Source of the DNA: Pseudomonadales bacterium
Lineage (GTDB): Bacteria; Pseudomonadota; Gammaproteobacteria; Pseudomonadales; Azotimanducaceae
DNA: 64,000 bases
NCBI GenBank assembly: GCA_022827905.1
Contig: JAJEIQ010000057.1
Coordinates: forward strand, 21,440-85,439
Reading direction: 5' to 3'
Shown: positions 48,707-58,127 of the stretch, in pieces
How the letters are laid out: every line of letters begins with the position of its first letter
Position numbering within the stretch: position 1 is the stretch's first letter
The notes under the pieces: generated by a model
Database searches by the model: none
What the model was told of the DNA's origin: nothing
What the model saw: the letters and a program-made list of their open reading frames with translations, nothing else
Program-made: the position numbers and the translations under genes

Positions 48707-50755
48707 TCAGTCGCCCTGATCCTCCAGTGCGAAGGCGATGAGGTGGTCACCCTGGGTCGTACCGTAGTAGGGATGCCCGCCCGCCATGATGACCAAGTAC
48801 TGACGTCCGTCGGCCGCGTAGGTCATGGGTGTGGATTGGCCCCCGGCCGGCAATTCCGCTTCCCAGAGTTTCTGACCCGTCTGTATATCGAAAGCCCTAA
48901 TCCGGTCGTCGGCGGTAGCGGCAATGAACGCAAGGCCACCTGCGGTGACAATCGGACCGCCGGCCATCGGTGTGCCCATTTCGAGCGGCAGCGGCAATCC
49001 GATTCGGCTGGCGGCGAGTTGCTCGATCGAACCGAGCGGCACCTGCCAGAGCACTTCCCCGGCCACAAGGTCCACCGCACTCAGCCTCGCCCATGGCGGT
49101 TCCGTGCAGGGCGCGCCCAAGGGTGAGGTCAGGAAGTACAGTTCCATCACATAGTCGGTGCCCGCCATCGGGAAGAACAGATGCGAGCCCGAACCTTGAT
49201 CGTCGGGGTTCACTTGGTCCCGGGGCACGAGCCGATGCACTTGGGCCATATGCAGGGTCGGGGTGATTAGGATTCCGGAATCGGGCACAACCGCGCCGCC
49301 GCCCCAGTTCATGCCGCCGGCGGACGAGGGGAAAACGATGGTTCCCTGGGTGCTGGGCGGCGTGTACATGCCCTCGCTTCGCAGATCTTCGATCTGCCGC
49401 CGGCAGTGACTCCTGTCCCAGAACGTGAAGCCCCAAGCGTCTCGCGGCCGCAAACCCTGGCCGACGAGGCCGAGTTGCGTCGTAAAGGGTTGGGTCGGCG
49501 ACAGCCACTCTCCCCGAATGTCGGTGGTCTGCGGCACGGGGCGTTCCTCTATGGGCACCAAGGGCTCCCCAGTCAGTCGGTTGAATACGAACACCATGCC
49601 CTGCTTGGTTAATTGCACCACTGCGGGAACCCGCTCTCCGTCCCGCTCAAAATCCGTCAAGATGGGTTGCGCCGGCAGGTCGTAATCCCAAAGGTCGTGG
49701 TGCACGATCTGGAAGTGCCAGCGGACCTCGCCCGTGTTGCTGTCGAGCGCCACCAGCGAATCCGTGTAGAGGTTGTCGCCCGGGCGATAGTTGCCCACCA
49801 GGTCCACGCTGGGGCTCGTGGTCGGCACGAACACCAACTCGTTCTCCGGATCGGTCGACAAGAGGCTCCAAGCGTTGCCAGCGCCGACCGTCCCGGTGCC
49901 GTCCGGGCCCCATGTTGCCGCTGCCGGGCCGCCGTCGCGAGGCACCGGGTCGAAAGTCCAGAGCAGTTCGCCGCTGCGGGCGTCCACGGCGCGGATCATG
50001 CCGCTCGGCGCCTGCACCTGCAGATTGTCCGCCAGAGTGGAACCGAACACGGCCACATGCCCCGCCATGGCGGGCGGTGCGTGAATCTGCACCTCGTCGT
50101 GGAACTGCAGGTTGGGGCCAGGATCCAACTGCACCTCGCCGGGCGTGCCAGCGGCAGCGCCGAAGCCCGGGCAGCGTCGGCCCGTACGGGCGTCGACGGC
50201 GAAGACCCGCAGGTCCCCCGTGCCCCAGAGCAGCCTCTTTCTGCAAAGGGCATCGGCAGCGGCCGAGTCGTCCACGTAGGTTGAAACGCCGCGGCATTTG
50301 ACGAACGTGTGCCCGAAGGGCGAGAACGACACGCTGGGGTCGAAGGTCCACCGTTCCTCGCCGGTCACCGGGTCCAGTGCGAGCAGTCTCCCTGTCGGCG
50401 TGCAGGCGATGAGCGTGTCTTCCACCAGTACCGGCGTGGACTCCCATGGGTTGAAGGGTTGGTGTCCGGCCAAGATGGCGTCGAGTTCGCCCGCCTGGTA
50501 AACCCAGGCGACTTCTAAGTTGCCGACGTTTCCGCGGTTGATCTGGTCGAGCCCGGAATAGCGCTCTCCGCCGGGGTTATTGCCGTAGTGCGGCCACTCG
50601 GTGTCTGCGGGCGGCCGTCCGAGTTCGGCTTGCTCGTAGGGAAGCATCCGGGTGCCGGAATTCCAGTGCACCAGCACGCTCGCAAGGACGTAGACGAATG
50701 CGGCCCCAAAAAGAACGACTATCAGGACCCTAGCGGATTTGCGAATGTTGCTCAT
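48707..50755 (-). CDS. Membrane-anchored PQQ-dependent dehydrogenase
   Basis: A 682-residue quinoprotein. One N-terminal membrane helix (ARVLIVVLFGAAFVYVLASVL, about 8-28) anchors a periplasmic eight-bladed propeller with repeated W-docking strands: GEERWTFDP, GELLWTFDP, GEVRWHFQIVHHDLWDYD, GEVLWQVPL, GQKLWEAEL. HHDLWDYDLPAQPIL, GTPMAGGPIVTAGGLAFIAAT and GGQSTPMTY are glucose/quinate dehydrogenase family motifs. Those enzymes have four to five N-terminal helices; only one is present here. GGAG precedes ATG 50755. It would oxidise an alcohol to feed the respiratory quinone pool; substrate unknown, and no PQQ synthesis gene is in view. Confidence 0.9.
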   Translation of the reverse strand: MSNIRKSARVLIVVLFGAAFVYVLASVLVHWNSGTRMLPYEQAELGRPPADTEWPHYGNNPGGERYSGLDQINRGNVGNLEVAWVYQAGELDAILAGHQPFNPWESTPVLVEDTLIACTPTGRLLALDPVTGEERWTFDPSVSFSPFGHTFVKCRGVSTYVDDSAAADALCRKRLLWGTGDLRVFAVDARTGRRCPGFGAAAGTPGEVQLDPGPNLQFHDEVQIHAPPAMAGHVAVFGSTLADNLQVQAPSGMIRAVDARSGELLWTFDPVPRDGGPAAATWGPDGTGTVGAGNAWSLLSTDPENELVFVPTTSPSVDLVGNYRPGDNLYTDSLVALDSNTGEVRWHFQIVHHDLWDYDLPAQPILTDFERDGERVPAVVQLTKQGMVFVFNRLTGEPLVPIEERPVPQTTDIRGEWLSPTQPFTTQLGLVGQGLRPRDAWGFTFWDRSHCRRQIEDLRSEGMYTPPSTQGTIVFPSSAGGMNWGGGAVVPDSGILITPTLHMAQVHRLVPRDQVNPDDQGSGSHLFFPMAGTDYVMELYFLTSPLGAPCTEPPWARLSAVDLVAGEVLWQVPLGSIEQLAASRIGLPLPLEMGTPMAGGPIVTAGGLAFIAATADDRIRAFDIQTGQKLWEAELPAGGQSTPMTYAADGRQYLVIMAGGHPYYGTTQGDHLIAFALEDQGD

Positions 50756-50939
50756 CGCTGTGCTCCGGCCTCGCAGGTGCGCCAGCACCCGGCATTCGAG
50801 AATGAGACCCGGCGCGGGGTTTGACTCGAAGGCGACGCGCCTGCCAGCCTAAGGGATGGCGACCTGTCCCCGGGCCCGGTCCTACCTGTCCTCCGAATGA
50901 AAGCTGTCAAGGATGTTCAGGGCACGAACCTGCCGGTCG

Positions 50940-53381
50940 TCACGAACCGGTTCGATGTATCGTGAACCGGAGCCGGATTTCCCGGCCCCGCTCTGCGAAA
51001 CAGACGGCGTTGTCGAAGCTCCCGGGAATCACGACGTTTATCGGCAGGCCCACTACATTGGGCAACAACCCGCCGACCTGGTCGAACGGTCCTGGCGCGC
51101 AGGTTGTGGCTGTAACCTTGTCGCCGAGGTTGTTGCCGATTATCGCCAGTTCCCAGTTGCGGTCCGTTGGATACAAACGCAGGCTGACGCTGGTTTTCCA
51201 GTAGCTGTCCAGGAAGGCGCGAGGATTGTAACTGACGTCCATGATCGTATCGTCGGTAAACGACGCGTTGGCCGAGAGCCCTGCCATCAGGCGGCTGCCG
51301 TTGATCGGGCGGTCGAAATCGAAGCCGACGCTGGCGGTCAGTTTCGGCGAGCGCGGGAGGTCCTGGTCGGACAGGTCCTGAGCCGTGAAGCCGCCGATGG
51401 CAAATCCCGGAGCCAATTCGTTGGCACCCGGGTTGAAGTTCCGGTTGCAGCCCTGATCGATGGTTTGACCGCCGTAACAGGCGGCGTCCGGAAAGTCGTC
51501 GAACTCGCCCACGTTGTAGTTCATCGCCCCGTAAAGAGTCAGGCCTTCTGCGCCCGGAGGCGCATAAGTCAGGTCGAGTTCGGCGCCGCTTACGGTTGCT
51601 TGAGCGGCGTTTACCACCTTCAGCAACGTGCCTGCGCCTCCCGGACGGGAAACGAACCGACTGACCTGCATGTCCTTGTACTCGTACCGGTATGCCGCCA
51701 CATTCAGGCGCAGGCTGTTGTCCAGCATCATCGCCTTGAGGCCCACTTCACCCCCCTTGGCATTTTCCGGCCCGAAAGAGCGGTCGTCCGGACTCGGCTG
51801 GTCCACGTTGAAGGAACCCGACTTCCAGCCGGTACGGTAGGCGCCGAACAGCGTGATATTGTCGCGCAGCCTCCAATTCAGCGTGACTTCGGGCAGCACC
51901 TTGTCTGCGTCGATGTTGTCCACCGGCAGCGAGACGGGGCCGGGACCCGGAAATCCGAAGTTGATGCCGTTGTCCACGGTAGTCAGGTTTCTTTCTTCCT
52001 TGAGATAGCGCACACCGGCACCCAACTCCACGGTCTCGCTGATGTCGAACAGCAGGTGTCCGAAAACGGACCAGCTCTCTATGTCGACGACTTGGTCGTT
52101 GTTGTTGAAGATTGCGAAAAACGGCACTGTGGAGGCGTGCAGGAAATCCTGCTCGCCGTCTTCGTAAAACAGCCCAAGCATCCCGTTGAGCGGCCCGTCC
52201 AGGCTGGTGGCGAGGCGTAGTTCCTGAGTGAAATAGGTCTGGTCATGCCCGTTCGGGGCACCGACCAGCACGCTGCCCGGAAATCCCAGAATGGGAGAGG
52301 TTTGATCGGCGGTGCCAGGCTGAAAGGTACCGTTGATGTTGAACTCGTGCTCGTCGTCGGAGTATCCGGTGAGTGAGGTCAGGGTCAGGTGGTCGTTGAT
52401 GTCCAGTGTAAGTTCCAGGGTGGAATAGAAGAACTGCGTGTCCTGGTACGGAACGCCGTTCTTGGGCATGCCCGGAAAGAACAGGGGATCAAGATCGGCA
52501 ATGGTGGCCTCGTCATCGAGCCGACAGTTTTCTATCGGGTCGAACGGGTAGTCGCAGCCAACGATCTGGGCGGTACCGCCGTCCCCGCGCACACTGCGGT
52601 CTTCGTAGTTCACCTTCAGCCGAGCCGAGAACTCTTCGCTGGGTTCGAAAAGCACCGTAAGTCGACCGAACCACTTCTCTGCATTGGGAAAGTTATCGTA
52701 CTTCGGCCCGACGCCACCGAGGCCCGGAGCGGGTTGGGCGGGATTCTTGAAATAACCATCCTCGTCGGAAAAGGTCAGCGCGAGGCGTGCTTTCAGCGTA
52801 TCACTCAAGGCGCCTGAGGCGATGGCTTGGGCGAGAATCTCCTTCGCTTCGAACTCATAGCCAAGCCGCCCGATCAGTTCCGTTTCCTCGCCGGGATCGG
52901 CGGTTCGCAGGGCGATGATGCCTCCGGGACTGTTCTTGCCGAAGAAAAGCGATTGGGGGCCCTTCAGGACCTCGATGCGCTCGACATCGAAAAAGGCTGT
53001 GCGCAGCACGCCACCATGGCTGAACTGCATGCCATCGACGTTGATGGAAACGGCACCGTCGGTCGATGGATTGAACGACTGGGTGCCGACACCGCGGATG
53101 GTGGCGTTGCCGCCAACGCTGCCGACGTTGTCGCCAATCACCAGCCCCGGCACCCGAGTTGCCAAGTTGTAGAAACTCGTGGTCTGGAAGGTATCGAGCT
53201 GAGTGCCGTCAAATGTCGAACTGACCACCGGCACATCGAGGAAGCTCTCCTCCCGTTTGCGGGCAGTGACCGTGATTTCCTCAATCTGGGACCATGCGGG
53301 TTCCATGGGCAAGCTGAGAGCCACAATGGCCGCTGAAAGCGTGAATGATCGGAAAGAAAGGGTGGAATTGCAGTCGGACAT
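50940..53381 (-). CDS. TonB-dependent receptor
   Basis: An 813-residue outer-membrane receptor. Signal peptide MSDCNSTLSFRSFTLSAAIVALSLP ends near PAWSQ, followed by a TonB box EEITVTARKREE, a plug with TIRGVGTQSFN and VERIEVLKGPQSLFFGKNSPGG, and a barrel closing in a final charged-aromatic strand GREIRLRFTIHR. ATG 53381 is preceded by GGGAGAGG; the frame extends 63 codons upstream without signal features. It resembles the polycyclic-substrate receptors of sphingomonads. It is the last gene of the island before the glycosyltransferase and could import the island's substrate. Confidence 0.9.
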   Translation of the reverse strand: MSDCNSTLSFRSFTLSAAIVALSLPMEPAWSQIEEITVTARKREESFLDVPVVSSTFDGTQLDTFQTTSFYNLATRVPGLVIGDNVGSVGGNATIRGVGTQSFNPSTDGAVSINVDGMQFSHGGVLRTAFFDVERIEVLKGPQSLFFGKNSPGGIIALRTADPGEETELIGRLGYEFEAKEILAQAIASGALSDTLKARLALTFSDEDGYFKNPAQPAPGLGGVGPKYDNFPNAEKWFGRLTVLFEPSEEFSARLKVNYEDRSVRGDGGTAQIVGCDYPFDPIENCRLDDEATIADLDPLFFPGMPKNGVPYQDTQFFYSTLELTLDINDHLTLTSLTGYSDDEHEFNINGTFQPGTADQTSPILGFPGSVLVGAPNGHDQTYFTQELRLATSLDGPLNGMLGLFYEDGEQDFLHASTVPFFAIFNNNDQVVDIESWSVFGHLLFDISETVELGAGVRYLKEERNLTTVDNGINFGFPGPGPVSLPVDNIDADKVLPEVTLNWRLRDNITLFGAYRTGWKSGSFNVDQPSPDDRSFGPENAKGGEVGLKAMMLDNSLRLNVAAYRYEYKDMQVSRFVSRPGGAGTLLKVVNAAQATVSGAELDLTYAPPGAEGLTLYGAMNYNVGEFDDFPDAACYGGQTIDQGCNRNFNPGANELAPGFAIGGFTAQDLSDQDLPRSPKLTASVGFDFDRPINGSRLMAGLSANASFTDDTIMDVSYNPRAFLDSYWKTSVSLRLYPTDRNWELAIIGNNLGDKVTATTCAPGPFDQVGGLLPNVVGLPINVVIPGSFDNAVCFAERGREIRLRFTIHRTGS

Positions 53382-53597
53382 ATTTGGCCTCTCCCGAAGT
53401 GGCGTTCCTTTTGATCCCAATACATCCCAAGGCACCGCCAGAAGTATGACACCGCACTGATGCAGTTCGCAACCAGTTATCTTTAATATCGCTATGAGTC
53501 GTGTGAAAACATAGGTATATGGCTGAGTCTGCGCACGTCCGATTTCAGAAGCGGTTGTGGCATTGCCCAAAGCACCCCTCTTTTCCGCGAGGGTGAG

Positions 53598-54422
53598 TCA
53601 GAGGAGGCGCCAGCCGTGGCGGCTGAAGTAGCGGTATCCAGAGTGCACGAAGCGCAGGGTTCTGGCCAAGCCGCGACGGGCGGTGTGGCCTCCGTAGTGG
53701 GTGATCTTGGCCGTGGGCAGTTCGTAGATGCTACCGTGGCGGGCAAGGCGGCGGCAGAGGTCGAAATCCTCAAAATAGAGAAAGTAGCCCTCATCGAAGC
53801 CGTCGATGGCCTTGAGGGCCGCTGTCCGCGCCACCATGAAGCAGCCGCTTGCCAGCTCGATGGGCGCGGGCGCTTCGGCCGGGAGCGCTTCGTCGTACAC
53901 ATAGGTTGCCACCCGGCGTCCGAGAAGCCCATTGGAGGGTTCCACCGAGAGGGCGCGCAACGCCAACGCCAACAACGTGGGCGACCGTTTGGCGAGCCGG
54001 GCGTAGCGGCCTTCGGCGTCAAAGCCCTGGGGGGCGGCCAGAACCGCACCTGAACTTGCCTCGAGAAAGTGCACCGCCTCCAGCAAGACATCGGGCGCCA
54101 TGGTCAGATCCGGGTTGCACATGAGGTGAAACTCCGCCTCCGTGCGCCGGATGGCCAAGTTCTGCGCCGCACCGTAGCCGATGTTCCCGTGGCCTTGAAT
54201 AAAGTGCCAAGTGATCTCGTCGGCACCTTGGGCATAGCGCTGGATCAGCGCTTCCACGGCTTGGATGTCCTGGGGCGCATCGTTGCAGATGCCGTAGATG
54301 GATACGGGCACGGGCGTCCGGCGAACCAGCGTTTCGACGGCTTCGGCCAAGCTGTCGAGAAAACTGGCAAGCACGTCCTTCGGCGTATGCCAAGTGACGA
54401 AGCCGACCGACAACCCGGTCAC
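53598..54422 (-). CDS. Family 2 glycosyltransferase (rhamnosyltransferase-like)
   Basis: A 274-residue GT-A glycosyltransferase: LSVGFVTWHTPKDVL, GHGNIGYGAAQNLAIRRTEAEFHLMCNPD with the NPD variant of the DxD motif, SGCFMVARTAALKAIDGFDEGYFLYFEDFDLC and HGSIYELPTAKITHYGGHTARRG. The YFEDFDLCRR block is typical of rhamnosyltransferases. GTG 54422 overlaps the O-antigen-ligase stop (GTGA) and has GGAGGGG upstream. It probably uses dTDP-rhamnose made by rfbBCD. A decayed copy of its 3' part is at 22697-22804. Confidence 0.9.
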   Translation of the reverse strand: MTGLSVGFVTWHTPKDVLASFLDSLAEAVETLVRRTPVPVSIYGICNDAPQDIQAVEALIQRYAQGADEITWHFIQGHGNIGYGAAQNLAIRRTEAEFHLMCNPDLTMAPDVLLEAVHFLEASSGAVLAAPQGFDAEGRYARLAKRSPTLLALALRALSVEPSNGLLGRRVATYVYDEALPAEAPAPIELASGCFMVARTAALKAIDGFDEGYFLYFEDFDLCRRLARHGSIYELPTAKITHYGGHTARRGLARTLRFVHSGYRYFSRHGWRLL

Positions 54423-55627
54423 CGCGACCCCTCCAGCGGGCGCTTGGCGTCCAGCCGGCCCATCCAAGCCAACCCCAAGCTGATGGCCACGGGCAACCAG
54501 AACAGGAACCAAGTCATGCCCACCTTGTCGATGAGTTCGTGGCCATCGAGAAGCCAAGCCGGCAGAGCCAAACCAAGAATGCCTAAAGCCAGCTTGGCGT
54601 CCCGATGGCCATAGTGGTTGAACAGGATGCGCACGACGGCGGCTATCAGCGCGGCGAACAGCGCGACGCCAACCAAGCCGCCTTGGAAGAGAACCGATAA
54701 GTACATGTTGTGCGGATGCGGAAACTCGCCGGCGGCGGTGACCAGCGTGTCGTCAGTGAGGATGCCGCGTCCGAACCACAGGCCACCGTCCGCGACGGCA
54801 CTTAGGGTCGCCAGCCAGATCGCCGGTCGGAAGCTGTCACCCCGGGGCAGCACGAGAGTCCGGGTAGATTCATTGGTGATCAATGCGGCGAGCAGGGCAA
54901 CGAGGATCACGCCCAAGCCCAAGACGGCGGCAGCAAAGCGGTGCCGGTCCGCCACCCGATGGGCGATCAGCAAGGTGCCGACGCCGAGCACGGCACCGAT
55001 CTGGCCGTTGCGGGAGTCGGAAAGCACCACCGCCGCAGCAATGACGACCATGCCGAGCGCGCCGAAGCGCCGCCAGTGGACGCCCGACTCACGCAATGCC
55101 TCCCCGGTGATCAAGATGAGAACCACGCCAAAGACCAAGGCCGCGACCACGTTGTTGTCGAGTTGCCCCAATCCGATTAGGCGACCGTTTTCCGAGTGTT
55201 CCATTAGGAACAGCCCAATGCCCGCCAAGGCGGCCAACACGCCCGCAACCGCCAGCGTCCGGCCCAGCCAGCGTCGCAGGTCGCCGTGCATCTGGCATTC
55301 AGCGAACGCAACGGCAAACAGCAACACCTGCGCCGCCCGTGACAGCATGGACAACGCATCGCCGGGTTGGCTGCCCTCGGACCACAGACTGGTCAAGACC
55401 AAATAGGCGAGCAGGGCCGCAACCGCCCACATCAGCGGCACGGAAAAAACATCCGCCCACTGGCGAAAACGGACTAGCATCGCAATGGCGAGCAGATAGG
55501 CCGGGTAGCTTGCCGCGCTCTGGGATTCGAGCACCAGCACCCCGGCGAAGCAAAGCACGATCAGCAATGCGTTCAGCCGAATGCGGTCGCGGACGAATGA
55601 AACGGCGGCGTTCAAGGCGGAGGTCAT
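54419..55627 (-). CDS. O-antigen ligase / polymerase-like membrane protein
   Basis: A 402-residue integral membrane protein with about 10-12 hydrophobic segments (e.g. NALLIVLCFAGVLVL, FGVVLILITGEAL, AAAVLGLGVILVALLAALI, FQGGLVGVALFAALIAAVV). The periplasmic loop containing GRGILTDDTLV and EFPHPHNMYLSVLFQGG carries the H-x-H-N signature of the Wzy/WaaL family, which joins or polymerises O-antigen. ATG 55627 (MTSALNAAVSF) is chosen over an in-frame upstream ATG. It is the first gene of a two-gene polysaccharide unit with the glycosyltransferase. Confidence 0.86.
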   Translation of the reverse strand: MTSALNAAVSFVRDRIRLNALLIVLCFAGVLVLESQSAASYPAYLLAIAMLVRFRQWADVFSVPLMWAVAALLAYLVLTSLWSEGSQPGDALSMLSRAAQVLLFAVAFAECQMHGDLRRWLGRTLAVAGVLAALAGIGLFLMEHSENGRLIGLGQLDNNVVAALVFGVVLILITGEALRESGVHWRRFGALGMVVIAAAVVLSDSRNGQIGAVLGVGTLLIAHRVADRHRFAAAVLGLGVILVALLAALITNESTRTLVLPRGDSFRPAIWLATLSAVADGGLWFGRGILTDDTLVTAAGEFPHPHNMYLSVLFQGGLVGVALFAALIAAVVRILFNHYGHRDAKLALGILGLALPAWLLDGHELIDKVGMTWFLFWLPVAISLGLAWMGRLDAKRPLEGSR

Positions 55628-55710
55628 GTCGAACCGTCGATTCCGCGAAGGACGATGGCGCAATTATGCATGCCGGAACGCCAGTCGGCGGCATGCAACC
55701 AGCGCAATGG

Positions 55711-55787
55711 TGGTGGGCCCACCAGGACTCGAACCTGGGACCAATGGATTATGAGTCCACTGCTCTAACCAACTGAGCTATAGGCCC
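55711..55787 (-). tRNA. tRNA with CAU anticodon (tRNA-Ile2 or elongator tRNA-Met)
   Basis: A 77-base cloverleaf with encoded CCA. On the minus strand the acceptor begins GGGCCTA and ends TGGGCCC-ACCA; D arm AGCTCAGTTGGTTAGAGC, anticodon loop CTCATAA, T arm GGTTCGAGTCC. CAU can read Met codons or, if C34 is modified to lysidine by TilS, the Ile codon AUA; the discriminator A and GGGCC acceptor slightly favour Ile2. It lies 49 bases downstream of rpoD. Initiator tRNA is excluded because the acceptor pair is G-C. Confidence 0.93.
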
Positions 55788-55836
55788 TTGGAGCCCCCCA
55801 AAGCGGGTTCCATGGCGGCGACTGTACCACGGTCGG

Positions 55837-57876
55837 TTAGGACTTCGACGACACCTTGTCGTCCAGGAAACTGCGCAGGTGTTCGGAACGGCTGGGGTGG
55901 CGCAGCTTGCGCAGCGCCTTGGCTTCGATCTGGCGAATGCGCTCCCTGGTGACATCGAACTGCTTGCCGACCTCCTCCAAGGTGTGGTCGGTGTTCATGC
56001 CGATGCCGAAGCGCATGCGCAGCACCTTGGCCTCTCGGGCGGTCAGGCCGCCGAGAACGTTGCCGATCAATTGCTTGAGGCCGTCCTCGGTGGCCAGGTC
56101 GATGGGCAGGCCCACGGTGGAGTCCTCGATGAAGTCGCCGATGTGGGAGTCCTCGTCATCGCCGATCGGCGTTTCCATGGAAATGGGCTCCTTGGCGATC
56201 TTGAGCACCCGGCGCACCTTTTCCTCCACCATTTCCATGCGCTCGCCAAGCTCGTCCGGCTTCGGCTCCCGCCCCATTTCCTGCACCATCTGCCGGGACA
56301 CCCGGTTGAGCTTGTTGATGGTCTCGATCATGTGCACCGGAATGCGGATGGTGCGCGCCTGATCGGCGATGGAGCGGGTGATGGCCTGGCGAATCCACCA
56401 AGTGGCGTAGGTGGAGAACTTGTAGCCCCGCCGGTACTCGAACTTGTCCACCGCCTTCATGAGGCCGATGTTGCCTTCCTGGATCAGGTCGAGGAACTGC
56501 AGGCCGCGGTTGGTGTATTTCTTGGCGATGGAAATGACGAGGCGCAGGTTGGCCTCGACCATGTCCTTCTTGGCCCGCCGCGCCTTGGCCTCGCCCAAGG
56601 ACATGGCGCGGTTGATCTCCTTGATTTCGGTCACCGACAGGCCGGTGCGAGTGCACACGGCCTTGAGCTTCTTCTGAATGCGCACGATGTCGGGCTTGCG
56701 CTCGGCAAGCACTGCCGAATAACGCTCATCTGCCTTGATCAGGCGGTTCAGCCAAGTGACGCTGATCTCCTTGCCGACAAAGACCTTGCGAAACAGATCC
56801 CGCGGCACGCGCGCCTCGCGCAGGCAGATGTCGATGAGGGCCCGCTCATGGCGGCGCACTTCCTCAAGCGCTTCCCGGGGCCTGCGGACGATTTCATCGT
56901 AGTGCTTGGGCGTCAGCTTAAAGGAGTGGAACTTCTTGCCCAGCGCGGCCAACTGGGCGCGCGATTCCGGGCTGCTGCGGCCCCTTTCGTCAATGAGCTT
57001 CCGGGTCTTGTTGAATTGGCGCCTAAGCGCCTGGAAGCGCCTCTTGGCCAGCACGGGGTCCGGCCCCTTGTCGTTGTCCGAGGAATCCGCCTGCTTCTTG
57101 TTGGCGTTGTCAGCGTCCTTGGCTTGTCCGGCCTTGCCGTCGGCCGCTTTGGCGTCCGCGGAATCCGCCGCACCAGCCTGCGGTTTGCCGGCCTCGGCGC
57201 CATCATCCGCCGTCTCCGAGTCGAGGTTCTCAACCTCCCCGTCAGCCTTGGCCTCACCATCGCCGGTTTTACCGTCCGCTTCCTCGGCCTTTTCGACAAC
57301 CTGGGGAACGATGGCCGGCTTAGGCGCCGGAACGACCTGAGGCGCCCTCGGAACATGGTCAGCCGGGTCGAGGTAGCCAATGAGCAATGTCGAAAGCTGG
57401 CCCTCGCGGCTCACCTCGGTGTAGGTGTCGAGAATGTGCTCCACCACGCCGGGAAAGGCAGCCAAGGCGGCGAGCACGTCGCGAATGCCCTCCTCGATGC
57501 GCTTGGCGATGACGATTTCGCCCTCCCGGGTGAGCAGCTCCACCGTGCCCATCTCACGCATGTACATCCGCACCGGATCAGTCGTGCGGCCCGCCTCGGT
57601 CTCCACCGCTGCGAGGGCCGCGGCCGCTTCCTCCGCTGCGAGTTCATCCACCGTGTTCTCTTCGGCGCTCATCAAGTCATCGGCATCGGGGGCGCTCTCG
57701 TGGACCTCGATGCCCATGTCGTTGATGGTGCCGATGATGTCTTCGATCTGATCCGAATCGGACAGGTCGTCGGGCAGGTGGTCGTTCACCTCAGCAAAAG
57801 TGAGGTAGCCCTGCTCCTTGCCCTTGGCAATGAGTTCCTTCAGGCGTGACGGCTGCTTTGAAATCTGTTCGCTCAT
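55837..57876 (-). CDS. rpoD: RNA polymerase primary sigma factor, sigma-70
   Basis: A 679-residue RpoD. Region 1.1 is at the N-terminus ([28 protein letters not shown]), region 1.2 is [21 protein letters not shown], region 2 has [37 protein letters not shown], region 3 [13 protein letters not shown], region 4 [38 protein letters not shown]. Between 1.2 and 2 the non-conserved region holds an unusual run of Ala/Asp/Gly/Lys (about 150-225). ATG 57876 has GAGGGG upstream. It is preceded by a promoter at 57968-57995. dnaG, often upstream, is absent. Confidence 0.97.
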   Translation of the reverse strand: MSEQISKQPSRLKELIAKGKEQGYLTFAEVNDHLPDDLSDSDQIEDIIGTINDMGIEVHESAPDADDLMSAEENTVDELAAEEAAAALAAVETEAGRTTDPVRMYMREMGTVELLTREGEIVIAKRIEEGIRDVLAALAAFPGVVEHILDTYTEVSREGQLSTLLIGYLDPADHVPRAPQVVPAPKPAIVPQVVEKAEEADGKTGDGEAKADGEVENLDSETADDGAEAGKPQAGAADSADAKAADGKAGQAKDADNANKKQADSSDNDKGPDPVLAKRRFQALRRQFNKTRKLIDERGRSSPESRAQLAALGKKFHSFKLTPKHYDEIVRRPREALEEVRRHERALIDICLREARVPRDLFRKVFVGKEISVTWLNRLIKADERYSAVLAERKPDIVRIQKKLKAVCTRTGLSVTEIKEINRAMSLGEAKARRAKKDMVEANLRLVISIAKKYTNRGLQFLDLIQEGNIGLMKAVDKFEYRRGYKFSTYATWWIRQAITRSIADQARTIRIPVHMIETINKLNRVSRQMVQEMGREPKPDELGERMEMVEEKVRRVLKIAKEPISMETPIGDDEDSHIGDFIEDSTVGLPIDLATEDGLKQLIGNVLGGLTAREAKVLRMRFGIGMNTDHTLEEVGKQFDVTRERIRQIEAKALRKLRHPSRSEHLRSFLDDKVSSKS

Positions 57877-57967
57877 GGCCCCTCGACAGGTTGAACGGGT
57901 GGAGTTTGGGCCGAATGCCCGATTGCCCCGGAACGGCAGGCATTCAGAAAGTCCAAGTGAACGGCGT

Positions 57968-57995
57968 ATTCTACTCCCTATTTGGGGCCGCACAA
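57968..57995 (-). promoter_or_regulatory. Sigma-70 promoter of rpoD
   Basis: On the minus strand: TTGTGC (57995-57990), 16-base spacer, TAGAAT (57973-57968), about 90 bases before the rpoD ATG. The -10 is one base from consensus. Confidence 0.5.
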
Positions 57996-58065
57996 CGCTT
58001 TTTCAAGCCGAAGCCTCCGGAATTGGGCGTGCGGCGCGGGCGTCCGGCACTATCTTGACACCATC

Positions 58066-58093
58066 TGGACAGATCGGGAGTCTTGTGTACAAT
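58066..58093 (+). promoter_or_regulatory. Promoter and probable autoregulatory site of the MerR-type gene
   Basis: TGGACA (58066-58071), 16 bases, TACAAT (58088-58093), about 35 bases before the GTG start. TTGT-GT-ACAA overlaps the -10. A related TGTAC-T-GTACA dyad occurs at 59067-59077, downstream of the gene. Confidence 0.45.
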
Positions 58094-58127
58094 TTGTCCT
58101 GTTCATGATCACCCCGGAAACCCTGTA

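Noticed and set aside
55711..55787. tRNA as an integration site for the catabolic island
   Set aside because: No integrase gene and no repeated tRNA 3' end was found in the window; the glycosyltransferase duplication is a better boundary signal.
55879..57849. Long plus-strand open frame (656 codons) opposite rpoD
   Set aside because: Entirely antisense to an unmistakable sigma-70; composition of the translation is a shadow.
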